Below, one piece after another: positions 9,443-18,764 of a stretch of DNA of 64,000 nucleotides (the stretch's first letter is position 1; each line of letters begins with the position of its first letter). The position numbers and the translations under genes are program-made. A model generated the notes under the pieces. The model was not told the DNA's origin. It was given only the letters and a program-made list of their open reading frames with translations, and ran no database searches. The stretch is from Planctomycetota bacterium (GTDB lineage: Bacteria; Planctomycetota; UBA1135; UBA2386), in NCBI GenBank assembly GCA_016235155.1, contig JACRLW010000026.1, forward strand, positions 77,771-141,770, in the 5' to 3' direction.

Positions 9443-12291
9443 CGCGGCACCTGGGTCTCGCCCGTGGCGCCGGCGATGCGACGAAGAGCGATGCGGAAGC
9501 CGATGCCCGGGTCACGCGTGTCGGCCGGCACGCGACGCGTCTCGAGGCGGAACGCCGCGTCGTTGCGATCGCGCCAACTGCCGCCGCACACCGCCGCGAC
9601 GCCGTCGTCGTCGCACCACTCCGCCGCATTGCCGGTGAGGTCGTAGACGAGGAACGGCGACTCGTCCGTCGGACAACTCATCGCGGGCAAGGGCCGCGGC
9701 GCGGGCAATCCGTCGGCTCCGAGCCACGCTTCGCGGAGCACGTTGCCGAAGACGAAGTACCGGCTGTCGCCGCCCTTGCCCGCGCGCAACCACTCCCGGC
9801 TGGTCGGCAGCGCGTAGCCGTAGCCCGCGGGCTTCTGCCAGTGCGCGTCGGCCCAGGCCGCGAACGCGCGCGCGGCGTGCCAGGTGACTCCCAGCACCGG
9901 TTCGTCGAGGGCGCGCGCGTCGCCGTCCCAATGAAGGGCGCCGTCGACGACGCTCCACGGTCCCGACTCCGGCCAGCGCGACGCATCGCGCGGCGTGGCG
10001 GCGATGAAGTCGCGGTACTCGGCGCAGGTGACCTCGCGCTCCTGGAGGAAGCAGCCGGACTCGCCCCACGCATACGCCTCGGCCGCGATCCGCACGAAGC
10101 CCGCCGGCGTCGTGCCGATCGGCAGGAGCGACACGCTGAGTTCCGCGCAGCGCGCGAAGTGTTCTGCGGCGTGGTCGACGTGGAAGGGCAACACGACGTC
10201 TTCGCAGCCGGGACTGCGCACGAGCGCGACGTACCACGCCGGTTGCAACGACAGATCCTCGATCGGCGTCGTCCCCACGCGCCGATCGTCGCTCAGAAGC
10301 AGCGGTGCCCGCGTGACGCGCACCACCAGGTCCTTCGGCAGTTCGAGGTCTTCGGCGCGGCCGCTGCGCCACACCGTCGCACGCGCGCCGCCGCGTTCGA
10401 CGCGCGCGCGCAAAGCGGCCGGCGATTCGGCCGCGAGGAGCTCGTCGCACGAACGGCCGTCGATCCGAAGGACCAGGTCGCCCGGCGCGAGCCCGCCGCT
10501 CGCGCGCACGATGCGCAGCGCGGCGACGCCCGGTCGCTGCCGCTCGGCGGGTCCGACCGCGCGCATCGGGACGGCGCGCGGTTCGTCGTCGGCAAAGACG
10601 TCGCTGAGCAAGGCGTACTGGAACAGGAAGACCTCGGCGCCCGGCGGGTCGGTGGTCAGCCGCAGCGCGCCGCGACCATCCATGCGCCGCGCCCAGGTCC
10701 CGTCGTGATCCTGTTCGAGGACCCGGCGGCGGAAGAACTCGGCCGCCGAACGGGAGCCGGTCTGCCGAGCTTCGAGCCAGCGCTGCCAGTCGAGCTGCGC
10801 GTTCACCGCGTCGATCCCGGGCGGATCCGCATGCAGCCGGCGCGCGGTCGCGAGGTGGGAGTCGGCGCGTGCGAATGCATCGGCGCGCTCGGCGGTGAAG
10901 GCGTCGATCACCGCACCGAGGCCGGCGGCGCGCGACGCCTCGTCGGCGGTCCAGATCCGCACGGCCTTCGCCGTCTCGAGGTCGCGCAGGACCATCGCAG
11001 CGCGCTCTGCCTCGCCGCGGCGCGACTCGAGCGCGTCGAGATCGGTGCGGACTTCCGCGACGAGCCGCAGGGCCTCGGCCCGGTCCGCGAACCGCACGAT
11101 CACACTGTTCACCACGAGCCCGATCAGGACGACGACGACCGCGAGTGCGACGGCCGCGAGCTGCGGATGCCGTCGCATGCGCTTGCGCGCGATGGTCCAG
11201 AACCTCGGTTCGCGGGCGGCGATCGGCCGGAGTTCGAGCACCGCGCGCAGGTCGTCGCCCAAGGCTTCGGCACTCGGATAGCGACGCGCGGGGTCCTTCT
11301 CGAGAGCGTGCAGGAGCACGGTCTCGAGGTCGCGCGACAGTCCCGGTCGCAACGCGCGCGGCCGGATCGGTTCGTCGTGCAGGACCGCGTGCATCACGCG
11401 CTCGATCGTCTCGCCCGCGAACGGCGGACGGCCGGTGACGCATTCGTAGAGCGTCGCCGCGAGGCCCCACACGTCGACGCGCGCGTCGGGGCGAGCGCCG
11501 GATCGCGCGGTGATCTGCTCGGGTGCGGCATAGCTCGGCGAACCCGCGAACTCGCGCGTGATGCTGCGGGCTTCGCTGCCGAGATCGCGCGCGAGCCCGA
11601 AGTCCATGAGCAGCGCGTGGCCGTCCGGCAGGACGCGCACGTTGTGGGGCTTCACGTCGCGATGCAGGATGCCCGAGGCGTGCGCGCACGCGAGAGCGTC
11701 CGCGATCTGGATGCCGTAGCGCGCGGCGTCGGCGACCGGCAGCGGCTCGCCGCGCTCGAGCAGGTGCCGGGCGAGCACGGCGTCGAGGTCCTCGCCGGGC
11801 AGCACGTCCATCGTGAAGAAGCGCACGCCCTGGTCCTCGCCGAGCGCGTGGACCGACGCGATGTTCGGATGCCGCAGCTTCGCGATCGCGCGCGCCTCGC
11901 GCGCGAGACGTTCGAGCGCCGTCGGCGACGACGCAAGTTCGGGGCGAAGCACCTTCAGCGCGACGAAGCGACCGAGTCCGCTCTGTTCCGCGAGGTAGAC
12001 GACGCCCATCCCGCCCTCGCCGAGGCGACGGATCAGCCGATACCCGCCGAGCTCGCGCCAGGGCAGCTCCGGCTCGGCCGCGATCGCGCCGGCCTGGTCC
12101 GCGGTGTCGCGGGGCCTGCCGGCGAGGCGCGCCATCTCCCGCAGGCGCAGCAGCCAATCGGTGTCCGTGCCCGACGCCGCGAGTTCGATCGTCTCGTCGT
12201 CGAGCGATTCGCCGCGGAGCGCGCGCGCCAGGAGCTCGTCGAAGCGCTCGTCCGCGTTCGGGCTCGTCGGTGCTGGTTCGCCGCCGGTCAT
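9439..12291 (-). CDS. Transmembrane Ser/Thr kinase with PDZ-like and SUMF1 domains
   Basis: This is a 950-residue Hanks-type kinase. Kinase motifs: GEGGMGVVYLAE at residues 91-102, invariant Lys at about 113 in VALKVL, HRDVKPHN at 210-217, DFGLA at 230-234 and YAAPEQ in the activation segment. One membrane helix covers about residues 378-400, placing the rest outside the cytoplasm. The outer part has a helical region, a PDZ-like GLAPGDLVLRIDG stretch near 620, and a C-terminal SUMF1/FGE-like domain (EVTCAEYRDFI, LPTSREWLRAG, LTGNAAEWC, GSWRD, GFRIALR). Here the SUMF1 domain is probably a sensor or binding module. The ATG at 12291 precedes the first homologous region. It is followed with ATGA overlap by the sigma factor gene. 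Confidence 0.88.
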   Translation of the reverse strand: MTGGEPAPTSPNADERFDELLARALRGESLDDETIELAASGTDTDWLLRLREMARLAGRPRDTADQAGAIAAEPELPWRELGGYRLIRRLGEGGMGVVYLAEQSGLGRFVALKVLRPELASSPTALERLAREARAIAKLRHPNIASVHALGEDQGVRFFTMDVLPGEDLDAVLARHLLERGEPLPVADAARYGIQIADALACAHASGILHRDVKPHNVRVLPDGHALLMDFGLARDLGSEARSITREFAGSPSYAAPEQITARSGARPDARVDVWGLAATLYECVTGRPPFAGETIERVMHAVLHDEPIRPRALRPGLSRDLETVLLHALEKDPARRYPSAEALGDDLRAVLELRPIAAREPRFWTIARKRMRRHPQLAAVALAVVVVLIGLVVNSVIVRFADRAEALRLVAEVRTDLDALESRRGEAERAAMVLRDLETAKAVRIWTADEASRAAGLGAVIDAFTAERADAFARADSHLATARRLHADPPGIDAVNAQLDWQRWLEARQTGSRSAAEFFRRRVLEQDHDGTWARRMDGRGALRLTTDPPGAEVFLFQYALLSDVFADDEPRAVPMRAVGPAERQRPGVAALRIVRASGGLAPGDLVLRIDGRSCDELLAAESPAALRARVERGGARATVWRSGRAEDLELPKDLVVRVTRAPLLLSDDRRVGTTPIEDLSLQPAWYVALVRSPGCEDVVLPFHVDHAAEHFARCAELSVSLLPIGTTPAGFVRIAAEAYAWGESGCFLQEREVTCAEYRDFIAATPRDASRWPESGPWSVVDGALHWDGDARALDEPVLGVTWHAARAFAAWADAHWQKPAGYGYALPTSREWLRAGKGGDSRYFVFGNVLREAWLGADGLPAPRPLPAMSCPTDESPFLVYDLTGNAAEWCDDDGVAAVCGGSWRDRNDAAFRLETRRVPADTRDPGIGFRIALRRIAGATGETQVPR

Positions 12292-12335
12292 CGGCGAAAG
12301 AGTAGCTCGATCGAATTGCGGCGGAGCGCGGGCGG

Positions 12336-12776
12336 CTATCTCGAGTCGCCGCGCTTGCGTCCGAAGAGGAGCTTGTCGACCGAAAGCCCGCCGGGCCCGG
12401 CGAGCAAGGTCATGAACGAGACGGCGCAGTAGATCCCTGCGATCTCCCAGGCGGCCGCCTTGCCGTCGGCCGAGACGAAGACATCGCCCTTGCTCACGTG
12501 GAACCACACGGCGACGGCCATCACGCCGGTGCACATCAGCGAGGCGAGCGGCGTGAGGAAGCCGGCGGCGAGACACCAGCCGAACACGCCTTCCGCGATC
12601 GCGCCGAGCGCGACGACCGCGGCGGGAAAGCCGGTGCCGCCCTGATCCCAGGTCGTGAGGTTCTCCAACTTCGGGATCCCGTGCAGGCCGAGAGCGACGC
12701 CGGTCGAGACGCGCGCGAGCAGGAGGCCGAACGACGCGCCGGCGGGGAGGGGACGGGGGACGAAGAGCGATGCCAT
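12336..12776 (-). CDS. DoxX-family membrane protein
   Basis: The protein has 146 residues and four predicted membrane helices. DoxX features are LLARVSTGVALGLHGIPKLENL in helix 1, GAIAEGVFGWCLAAGFLTPLASL in helices 2-3, and AWEIAGIYCAVSFMTLLAGPGGLSVD in helix 4. DoxX relatives are small inner-membrane proteins linked to respiratory or redox processes, but the exact role here is unknown. ATG 12776 gives the usual family length; the frame extends further upstream without homology. It lies 44 bp upstream of the kinase gene on the same strand, and its start faces the glycosyltransferase gene across 123 bp. Confidence 0.8.
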   Translation of the reverse strand: MASLFVPRPLPAGASFGLLLARVSTGVALGLHGIPKLENLTTWDQGGTGFPAAVVALGAIAEGVFGWCLAAGFLTPLASLMCTGVMAVAVWFHVSKGDVFVSADGKAAAWEIAGIYCAVSFMTLLAGPGGLSVDKLLFGRKRGDSR

Positions 12777-12899
12777 GGGGGTTTCGGTTCGGAGCGGCGC
12801 GCAGGATAGGCCGCGAACCCGGGCGACACGATCGACGAAACCCACCCCGGGCAAAGGATCCGCGCACGAGGTGGCCGATCCGTGCGACACGACGGATCG

Positions 12900-14165
12900 A
12901 TGCGCGTCCTTCTCTGTTCGCTCGCGGTGCCATGGCCGAGCCGTCCCCGGCTCGGGATCTTCCACGTGCATCAAGCGCAGGCACTGAGGGAGCTGGGCTC
13001 GGTCATGGAGTTCTTCTCGCCCGGGCCCGCGATCGCCCCGTGGATCGGGGGACTGATGCCGCGCCTGCGCGACCATGCCCGGCGGCCGGTGGAATACGTG
13101 CTCGAGGGCGTACGAGTGCGTGCGCCGCGCACGCGCTTCTGCTTCCCGCCGCCCGTGCGCTTCGAGTTGGCGCGGATTGCGCCGCGGAAGCTGATGGGTT
13201 GGGCGTCGGCCGCGATGAAGGCGCCGCTGGACGATGCGATCGCGGCGTTCCGACCGGACGTGCTCTTGGCGCACGGGATCGTCCCTTGGGGCGAACTCGC
13301 GCTCGACGCCGCGCTGCGTCATGGCTTGCGCTGCGCTTTCGTCGAACATTCCGCCGACGACGTGCTGAGGTTGCGGCCGGCCACGCGGCTCGGCGACGCC
13401 GTGAGTGCGTGTGCGCGGCGGGCCGAGTGCGTGTTCGTTCCGGGGGCACCGAGCCGGGACTGGCTCGTGCGCACGATGGGTTGGACGAACGTTGTCCTGC
13501 TGCCCAATGGGGCCGTGCGCGCAAAGGTCCCGCCGGCGCCTCGGCCTCGGTCGATGGATGGTCGCTTCGTCGTGCTCTCGGCCGCGAACTACTACCGGCG
13601 CAAGGGCTTCGAGGAGCTGGTCGAGGCCGTCGAGCGGGTGGGAGCGGAGCGCGAGGATCTCGATCTCCATCTGGTCACCGACGCGCCGCGGAGCCTCCAG
13701 CGGAGGGTCCGGCGCTCACCGATGGCCGCGCGCATCCACCTGCACGTACCGATGGCGCCCGAGGACTTGCTCGGTTGGATGGCCTGGGCCGACCTGTTCG
13801 CGCTCCCGTCGTGGCACGAGTCTTTCGGATTGGTGTATGCGGAAGCGCTCGCGGCCGGGACGCCGGTGCTGGCGACCAGCGACAGCGGTTTCGCGTGCGA
13901 GGCGCAAAGGTGGGCGGAAGAAGGTCATCCGGCGCCCGCGCTGATCGTTCCCCCGCACGACGTCGGGGCGATCGCCTCCGCATTGGCGGGAGTCATTCAC
14001 GACCCCCTGCACGGCAGGACGGCCGCCGCATCGGGCGCGGCACTCGTCGCCGAGCGCTTCACCTGGGAGCGGAATGCGCGGGCCTTGCTCCAAGCATTTC
14101 GCTCTTGCGTCCGAAGGCCGGAGAAGACCCGCGCGGCGTCCGATCGTTCCTCGTCGCACGTGTAG
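12900..14165 (+). CDS. Glycosyltransferase, GT4/GT-B type
   Basis: The protein has 421 residues and lacks a signal peptide. It begins with MRVLLCSLAVPWP and a glycine-containing loop (RPRLGIFHVHQAQAL) typical of GT-B N-terminal domains. VLLPNGAV marks the interdomain region, followed by VVLSAANYYRRKGFEELVEA and the GT4 signature SWHESFGLVYAEALAAGTPV with the E-x7-E nucleotide-sugar site. Such enzymes add sugars to polysaccharide, lipid or protein acceptors. A start at 12882 is possible, but ATG 12900 matches the family N-terminus. No sugar-biosynthesis cluster surrounds it, so the acceptor is unknown. Confidence 0.82.
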   Translation: MRVLLCSLAVPWPSRPRLGIFHVHQAQALRELGSVMEFFSPGPAIAPWIGGLMPRLRDHARRPVEYVLEGVRVRAPRTRFCFPPPVRFELARIAPRKLMGWASAAMKAPLDDAIAAFRPDVLLAHGIVPWGELALDAALRHGLRCAFVEHSADDVLRLRPATRLGDAVSACARRAECVFVPGAPSRDWLVRTMGWTNVVLLPNGAVRAKVPPAPRPRSMDGRFVVLSAANYYRRKGFEELVEAVERVGAEREDLDLHLVTDAPRSLQRRVRRSPMAARIHLHVPMAPEDLLGWMAWADLFALPSWHESFGLVYAEALAAGTPVLATSDSGFACEAQRWAEEGHPAPALIVPPHDVGAIASALAGVIHDPLHGRTAAASGAALVAERFTWERNARALLQAFRSCVRRPEKTRAASDRSSSHV

Positions 14166-14222
14166 CCGCAAGACCTCGACCGCCGACCGGAAGTGCAAGA
14201 AGGTCGACGCGCAGGGTGGGTT

Positions 14223-14244
14223 GGATCCGTCGTCGCGACGATCC
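14223..14244. terminator. Candidate bidirectional hairpin terminator
   Basis: Between the convergent ends of the glycosyltransferase gene (14165) and the DUF1801 gene (14252), an inverted repeat pairs GGAT plus CGTCG with CGACG plus ATCC around a TCG loop, with one bulged C at 14227. There is no T-run, so this would be an atypical terminator; high-GC genomes often lack U-tracts. The call rests on position and hairpin only. Confidence 0.4.
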
Positions 14245-14251
14245 GACGTCG

Positions 14252-15175
14252 CTACGAGCCCCAGCCGGGCAACGCGGCCGCCTGTCCCACCCAGGTCGCC
14301 ATCTGCGCCTCGTCGATGTCGTCCTCGTGGATGTCGATCCAGCGCGCGTCCTTGCCCGTGCCTCCGGGCGGAACCGGTCGAAGCAACGTGCCTCGGAAGA
14401 AGGTCACCTTGACGTAGCGGGTGAAGACGTGGAACCCCAGGAACCAACCCTGACCTTCGACGCCATAGAACGGCGAGTTCCACCTGACCGCTTTGCGCAG
14501 GCCGGGGACGGTCCGCACGATGAGTTCGTCGAGGCGGCGACCGACCTCGCGCTTCCAATCCGGCATCGCGGCGATGTAGGCCTGCACGGGCTCGTCGCCG
14601 TCGCCTTTCGCGATCTGCGGATTGCCGCCCGCGAGGAGCTTTGCCGCCTTGGCGCCACGCCCGACCGGCTCGGCCGCTTTCGTCGGCGCGCCATTGCGGG
14701 CCACCGCGGCTTTCACGAGTGCCTTGAACGCGCCCGCGTCGACCTCCTCCCCCTCGTGGATGTCGATTGCCCGCCGCGTGTCACCCGCCAAGCTGGAGTT
14801 GAAGAGGCGCGATGGGTCCGGGACATGCGCCCCGCAAGCAAACGTGAGCTTCACGACCTTCGCGTACGCCTCCCCGGTGCAGACGATTCCGTGATGGGAC
14901 CAGACCGGAGTGCCCAGCCACTTCGACTCCTCGGTCATCGCGGGGTCCGCCTCCAGGATCAGCGCCCGCATGCGGGCGAGGGTTTTCCCGCGCCACCCCC
15001 CGAGCTCGCGGATCCGTCGATCGATGAGCCGGGATGCGGGGTTTCCGGCCGCGCCTGCCTTCGGCCGGGGCTTGGACCTCGTGACCGGATTGCGTGGCTT
15101 GCTCGCGCGCGACGCGCCCTTGGCTTTCGGCTTCGCCTTGGTGGCCACCTTTCTCTTCTCCGGCTTCTGCGTCAC
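14252..15175 (-). CDS. Tandem DUF1801-domain protein
   Basis: This is a 307-residue cytoplasmic protein. It starts with a lysine- and alanine-rich tail (residues 1-40, Lys-Pro runs, possibly nucleic-acid binding). Two DUF1801 (YdhG-like) domains follow. The first has TEESKWLGTPVWSHHGIVCT and RRAIDIHEGEEVD; the second has YIAAMPDWKREVGRRLDELI, KAVRWNSPFYGVEGQ and ARWIDIHEDDID. Both halves end with an IDIHE motif, which supports an internal duplication or fusion. GTG 15175 is chosen because the frame upstream lacks homology. The function of DUF1801 is not established. Confidence 0.75.
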   Translation of the reverse strand: MTQKPEKRKVATKAKPKAKGASRASKPRNPVTRSKPRPKAGAAGNPASRLIDRRIRELGGWRGKTLARMRALILEADPAMTEESKWLGTPVWSHHGIVCTGEAYAKVVKLTFACGAHVPDPSRLFNSSLAGDTRRAIDIHEGEEVDAGAFKALVKAAVARNGAPTKAAEPVGRGAKAAKLLAGGNPQIAKGDGDEPVQAYIAAMPDWKREVGRRLDELIVRTVPGLRKAVRWNSPFYGVEGQGWFLGFHVFTRYVKVTFFRGTLLRPVPPGGTGKDARWIDIHEDDIDEAQMATWVGQAAALPGWGS

Positions 15176-15323
15176 GGTCGGTTCTCCGATTCGTCGTGCT
15201 TCTTGGCGGCGACCACGCCCCGGGCGAGCGGCAACGACCGACGCGCACCACGCGCCTCGCACCTGGTGCGGTTGGTCGACAGCACGCTCATCACCTGGTT
15301 CTCGCTTCCCACGCTCAGCCCGG

Positions 15324-15659
15324 TCAAGCCCCCCTCCCGCGCGTGGGCTTCCTGCGAGTCCGGGCTCCCACCGGCCCTTTGACCGCACGGTTGGGAGGAA
15401 CCTGGCTCACGAGCGGGAAGCGCTCCGGATGGTCGATCGACTCGATGGCGAGATCGACGTCCAGATCGGGCCAGTACAAGTGACCCGGGCCTGCGAGTTC
15501 GACCTTCATCACTGCCGCGATGGACTCGGTGCGAAACCAGGGGAACTGCTCGAACGGCATGAACAGTTCGCGATCGCCAGCGAGCAGCCAGATGCCGTGC
15601 GCGGAGATCTGCGTGATCTCAACTTGGGAAGTGCTTCTGCCACGCCGCGCGGATCTCAT
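15324..15659 (-). CDS. DUF2442-domain protein
   Basis: The protein has 111 residues. The core (residues 12-80) shows the DUF2442 pattern: VEITQISAHGIWLLAGDRE, FMPFEQFPWFRT, then HLYWPDLDVDLAIESI and HPERFPLVS. Genes of this family usually stand next to DUF4160 genes in small mobile, toxin-antitoxin-like pairs. That partner is present here, overlapping the first 41 bp. The C-terminal 30 residues are basic and not part of the domain. The ATG at 15659 lies inside the DUF4160 reading frame, so translation of the two is probably coupled. Confidence 0.75.
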   Translation of the reverse strand: MRSARRGRSTSQVEITQISAHGIWLLAGDRELFMPFEQFPWFRTESIAAVMKVELAGPGHLYWPDLDVDLAIESIDHPERFPLVSQVPPNRAVKGPVGARTRRKPTRGRGA

Positions 15660-15852
15660 CGTCGTGCTCCTTGACCAGTCGGAGGGCGGCGGAGAGGTTG
15701 CGTTGGCTCAATCCGTATGCCTGCGCGAGTGCGACCGTCGGTTCGAGCCAGAACTTCGCTTCGCCCGTGGCGTGATGCACGTGCACATGCATCCGCTTTT
15801 CTTCCCGAGAGAAGAAGTGGAAGCGGCGATTCGATGGTCGCGGTGCCGGCAG
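15619..15852 (-). CDS. DUF4160-domain protein, apparent CTG start
   Basis: Reading the minus strand from 15852 gives 77 residues with the DUF4160 pattern: RRFHFFSREEKRMHVHVHH, then GEAKFWLEPTVALAQAYGLS, RNLSAALRLVKEHDDEIRAAW and a final KHFPS. The frame is open only after a TGA about 12 codons upstream of 15852 and has no ATG, GTG or TTG before the domain. The CTG at 15850-15852 gives the usual family start (M-P followed by R/F-rich residues) and length. A frameshift near 15860 is the alternative, because an adjacent frame carries an ATG at 15866. It overlaps the DUF2442 gene by 41 bp. The pair's function is unproven. Confidence 0.65.
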   Translation of the reverse strand: MPAPRPSNRRFHFFSREEKRMHVHVHHATGEAKFWLEPTVALAQAYGLSQRNLSAALRLVKEHDDEIRAAWQKHFPS

Positions 15853-16036
15853 CGATCGGTGGCCATGAAACGGCGGACTTCACGTGGTACGCCGGGGACA
15901 GCGTCGCACGCGCGCGACGCGCGCCACTCAGCATGCAACTCGCATCGAATACGGACATCCGGAGCGCTTCACTCCTCGGCGAGGCGGACCCTAGTCGTCT
16001 GCCGCCCGCGCCGCAAGGCGAAGGAGCTTTGCCAAC

Positions 16037-16615
16037 CTATCCGCCCCGCACGCCTGTCCCCCGCAACTGCCGCAGGCCGACGACGACGTAGCGCACGGTG
16101 CTCCAGGCGACCAACCCGGCGATGAGGAGCAGGAGCGGCAGCGTGACTTCGCGTCCATACCCCGCGCTGAAGGCCAGCAGCATGACGAACAACAGCACGC
16201 TTGCGGCCTTGCCGTGCACCTCGTGCTCGACCTCGACCTTGCCGGCTCTCGCGCGGATCACGAGCACGCCCGCGAGGAGCAGCAAGTCGCGCGCGATCAA
16301 CAGGCCGAGGAACCACAGCGGCAAGGGCTCGAAGGCCTGACCGGAGCGCAATGCCAACCAGGTGACGAGCACGACCTGCGCGAGCTTGTCGGCGACGGCA
16401 TCGAGCGTGGCGCCGACGCGGCTCTGCAATCCGAACCGGCGCGCGAGCCAGCCGTCGGCGAGGTCGGAGATGCCGATCGCGACCAGGACCGCGACGGCGA
16501 GGCAGTTCCCCACGGCACCGCCGTTCGCGAGCTCGGCGGCCCAGACCCACACCGGCACGAGCGCGATCCTCAATGCGGAGATCGCGTTCGGCAGCCAGCG
16601 CGGAATCGTGCGCAT
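16037..16615 (-). CDS. CDP-alcohol phosphatidyltransferase family protein
   Basis: The protein has 192 residues and about five or six membrane helices. The full CDP-alcohol motif D-x2-DG-x2-AR-x8-G-x3-D-x3-D is visible in SDLADGWLARRFGLQSRVGA followed by TLDAVADK, supplying the metal-binding Asp residues. The enzyme would transfer a phosphatidyl group from CDP-diacylglycerol to an alcohol in the inner membrane. Length and the N-terminus (WLPNAISALRIALVPVW) resemble PgsA-type glycerophosphate enzymes, but the acceptor cannot be fixed from sequence. The start is 6 bp below the end of the sialate O-acetylesterase gene on the same strand, so the two may share a transcript. Confidence 0.82.
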   Translation of the reverse strand: MRTIPRWLPNAISALRIALVPVWVWAAELANGGAVGNCLAVAVLVAIGISDLADGWLARRFGLQSRVGATLDAVADKLAQVVLVTWLALRSGQAFEPLPLWFLGLLIARDLLLLAGVLVIRARAGKVEVEHEVHGKAASVLLFVMLLAFSAGYGREVTLPLLLLIAGLVAWSTVRYVVVGLRQLRGTGVRGG

Positions 16616-16621
16616 ACGCCG

Positions 16622-18630
16622 TCAGTTCCGACCGACGAACGACGCGGCGGGCAAGCCGGCGCCGTTCTGGAGCTTGGGTTGGTCGGCGGCGCCGAACGCA
16701 TAGCGCGCCATCACCGGAGCGGTGACGCCCTCCGCCTCGAGCACGACGCTCTCGCCGTCGATGCGGGCGCGGGCGAGGTGCCAGGCGCCGTCCTCGCCCG
16801 CGATCTCGAAACCGCTCGGCGGCTGGCCGTCGTTCGTGCGCAGCCCCGCCGCGTGCGTGAACTTCACGCGCAGAGCCGCGCCCTCCTGCACGACCTCACG
16901 GAACAAGGGCCCGGTGTACTCCATCTCCTTGCCATAGGTCTTCGCCAGCGCCCACAGGGCGAGACGCCGCCCGACCTCGAGCTTGTTGCGCGGATGGATG
17001 TTGCCGGGATCGCCGATGTCCATCGTGACGGCCATGCCGGTGTTCGGCGACACGTCCAGAGTCCGGCGTTGGGCGTCGCGCAGGAGCGCCGCCTGGCCGG
17101 TGTCGTTGCCGTAACCGAAGGGCGCGATCTGCACGAAGAGGAAGGGGAAGTCGCCGCGGCCGAAGGCCCGGCGCCAATCGGCGATCATCGCGGGGAAGAG
17201 CTCTTGGTACTGCGTGTCGCGGCCGACGTTCGACTCGCCCTGGTACCAGATCGCGCCGCGGATCGCATAGGGCGCCAAGGGCGCGATCATCCCGTTCCAC
17301 AACGAGCTCGGCTCGCCGGACCCGATCGCGTCGCTGCGCGGCCGCGGCGGCAGGTCACCCTGCGCGACGCCGCGCGCGATGCGCCACTCGCCGGCAAGCG
17401 ACACGGCCGTCGCCCCCGCCTCGTCGTCGGCGAGACGCACGCGGACCTTCGCCGCGTCGCCGAGGATCCCCCCCTCGCCGGCCGTGTCGTGCGCGCGCAC
17501 CGCGATGGTCGTCGTTCCGCCCCGCACCAGTCGCCCGGGCACGCGGTAGCTCCTCGGCCGATCCCAGCCGTGCGTTGCGCCGGCGAGGATGCCGTCGAAG
17601 TAGGTGACGTCGTCGTCGTCGATCGTGCCGAGTTCGAGGACGACGTCGCGGCCCGCCCAGTCCGCCGGCAACCCGACCGTGCGGCGGTACCACGCGACGC
17701 CGTCGAAATCCTTCAGGTCACCCGCGGCCCACGGCGACGGCACAAGGATCGTCTCCCAGCCCGAATCGTCGACGCCGATCGACGACCAGGCCAAGGGCCG
17801 TCCGTTCGCGATGCGCCCGAAGTCCAGCGCCGCGATCGCCTCGCGCCACGCCGCCTCCGCGCGCTCCGCGGCGCGCCGCGTTCCGATCGGATCGCGCGCG
17901 ATGGCCGCCATCCGTTCGAGCCGCGTCGTGAACATCGGGAACGGCGCCAACGCCTCGGCGCGCGTCCACGACTCCGCGGGCGTGCCGCCCCAGTCCGACT
18001 GGACCAGGCCCACCGGAACTCCCAGCGCGTCCTCGAGCGCGCGCCCGAAGAACTGCGCGACGGCGCTGAAGTCGCGCGCCGAGTCCGGTGCGCTCACGCG
18101 CCATTCCCCCGTCACGTCGTCGAGCGGAGCGGCCGCGGTGCGGTTTTCGACGTCGAACAACCGCAACCGCGGGCGGTCCGCGCTCGCGATCGCGGCGTCG
18201 CCGCCGTCCTCGCGATCGCGGCGTCGCCGCCGTCGACCCCGCGCAGCGCCCACTCCATGTTCGACTGGCCCGAGCAGAGCCAGACCTCGCCGCACAAGAC
18301 GTCCTCGAAGCGCAGCGCTTCGTTGCCCGACGCGACGATCACCGTGAACGGTCCGCCCGCGGCCGGCGTCTCGAGGTCGACGCGGAAGCGACCCTGCGCG
18401 TCCGCGCGCGTCGCGACGCGCTTCGCTCCCGGCCACGACGCGGTGACTTCCACGCTCGCGCCCGCCGCCGTGCGCCCGAAGACCGGCACGGTCGCCTGCT
18501 GCTGGAGCACCATGTGCGATCCGAAGATCCGCGGCAGGACGAGTCCCTGCGCGCGCGCGTCCTCGCGCGCGACGACGAATGCGGAGACGGCGGACAGGAC
18601 GGCGGCGAGCGGAACTCGGATGCGGTGCAT
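16622..18630 (-). pseudogene. Sialate O-acetylesterase, frameshifted by tandem duplication
   Basis: The protein starts at ATG 18630 with a signal peptide, a domain with IFGSHMVLQQQATVPVFG, and the catalytic Ser in LCSGQSNMEWALRG. At 18183-18234 a 26-bp segment is repeated twice in perfect tandem, which shifts the frame. Removing one copy restores a continuous 660-residue protein (DGGDAAIASADRPRLRLF) with a jelly-roll insertion near GVAWYRRTVGLPADWAG, IRGAIWYQGESN, and the catalytic Asp/His in DIGDPGNIHPRNK. The enzyme class removes acetyl groups from sialic acids or plant and algal glycans. As written the product would stop after the N-terminal domain. Slippage during replication or a sequencing artefact could explain it. 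Confidence 0.85.
18183..18234. repeat. Perfect 26-bp tandem duplication
   Basis: Two identical 26-bp units occupy 18183-18208 and 18209-18234, each beginning CTCGCGATCGCGG and ending GCCGCCGTC. Since 26 is not a multiple of three, the second unit shifts the sialate O-acetylesterase frame; loss of one unit repairs it exactly. Confidence 0.95.
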
Positions 18631-18764
18631 GGCGGTTGCGTCCCATCAGCGGAGCACGCGCGACGACGAGTTCCAACGATGAGCCCGGCCGCACCGATCT
18701 CTCCGCCGCCCGACCCGGCCGCCGCTGACGCGATCCGCGACGGCCCGCTACTCTCGCGCGCGCA

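Noticed and set aside
9280-12432. Long plus-strand open frame opposite the kinase and sigma factor
   Set aside because: Arginine-, glutamate- and alanine-rich with no domain; it is a high-GC antisense shadow of the kinase.
15708-15958. Possible PIN-toxin start (MSVFDASCMLS) upstream of the DUF4160 gene
   Set aside because: Only a few residues fit and the rest is compositionally nonsensical; DUF4160 in another frame explains the region.
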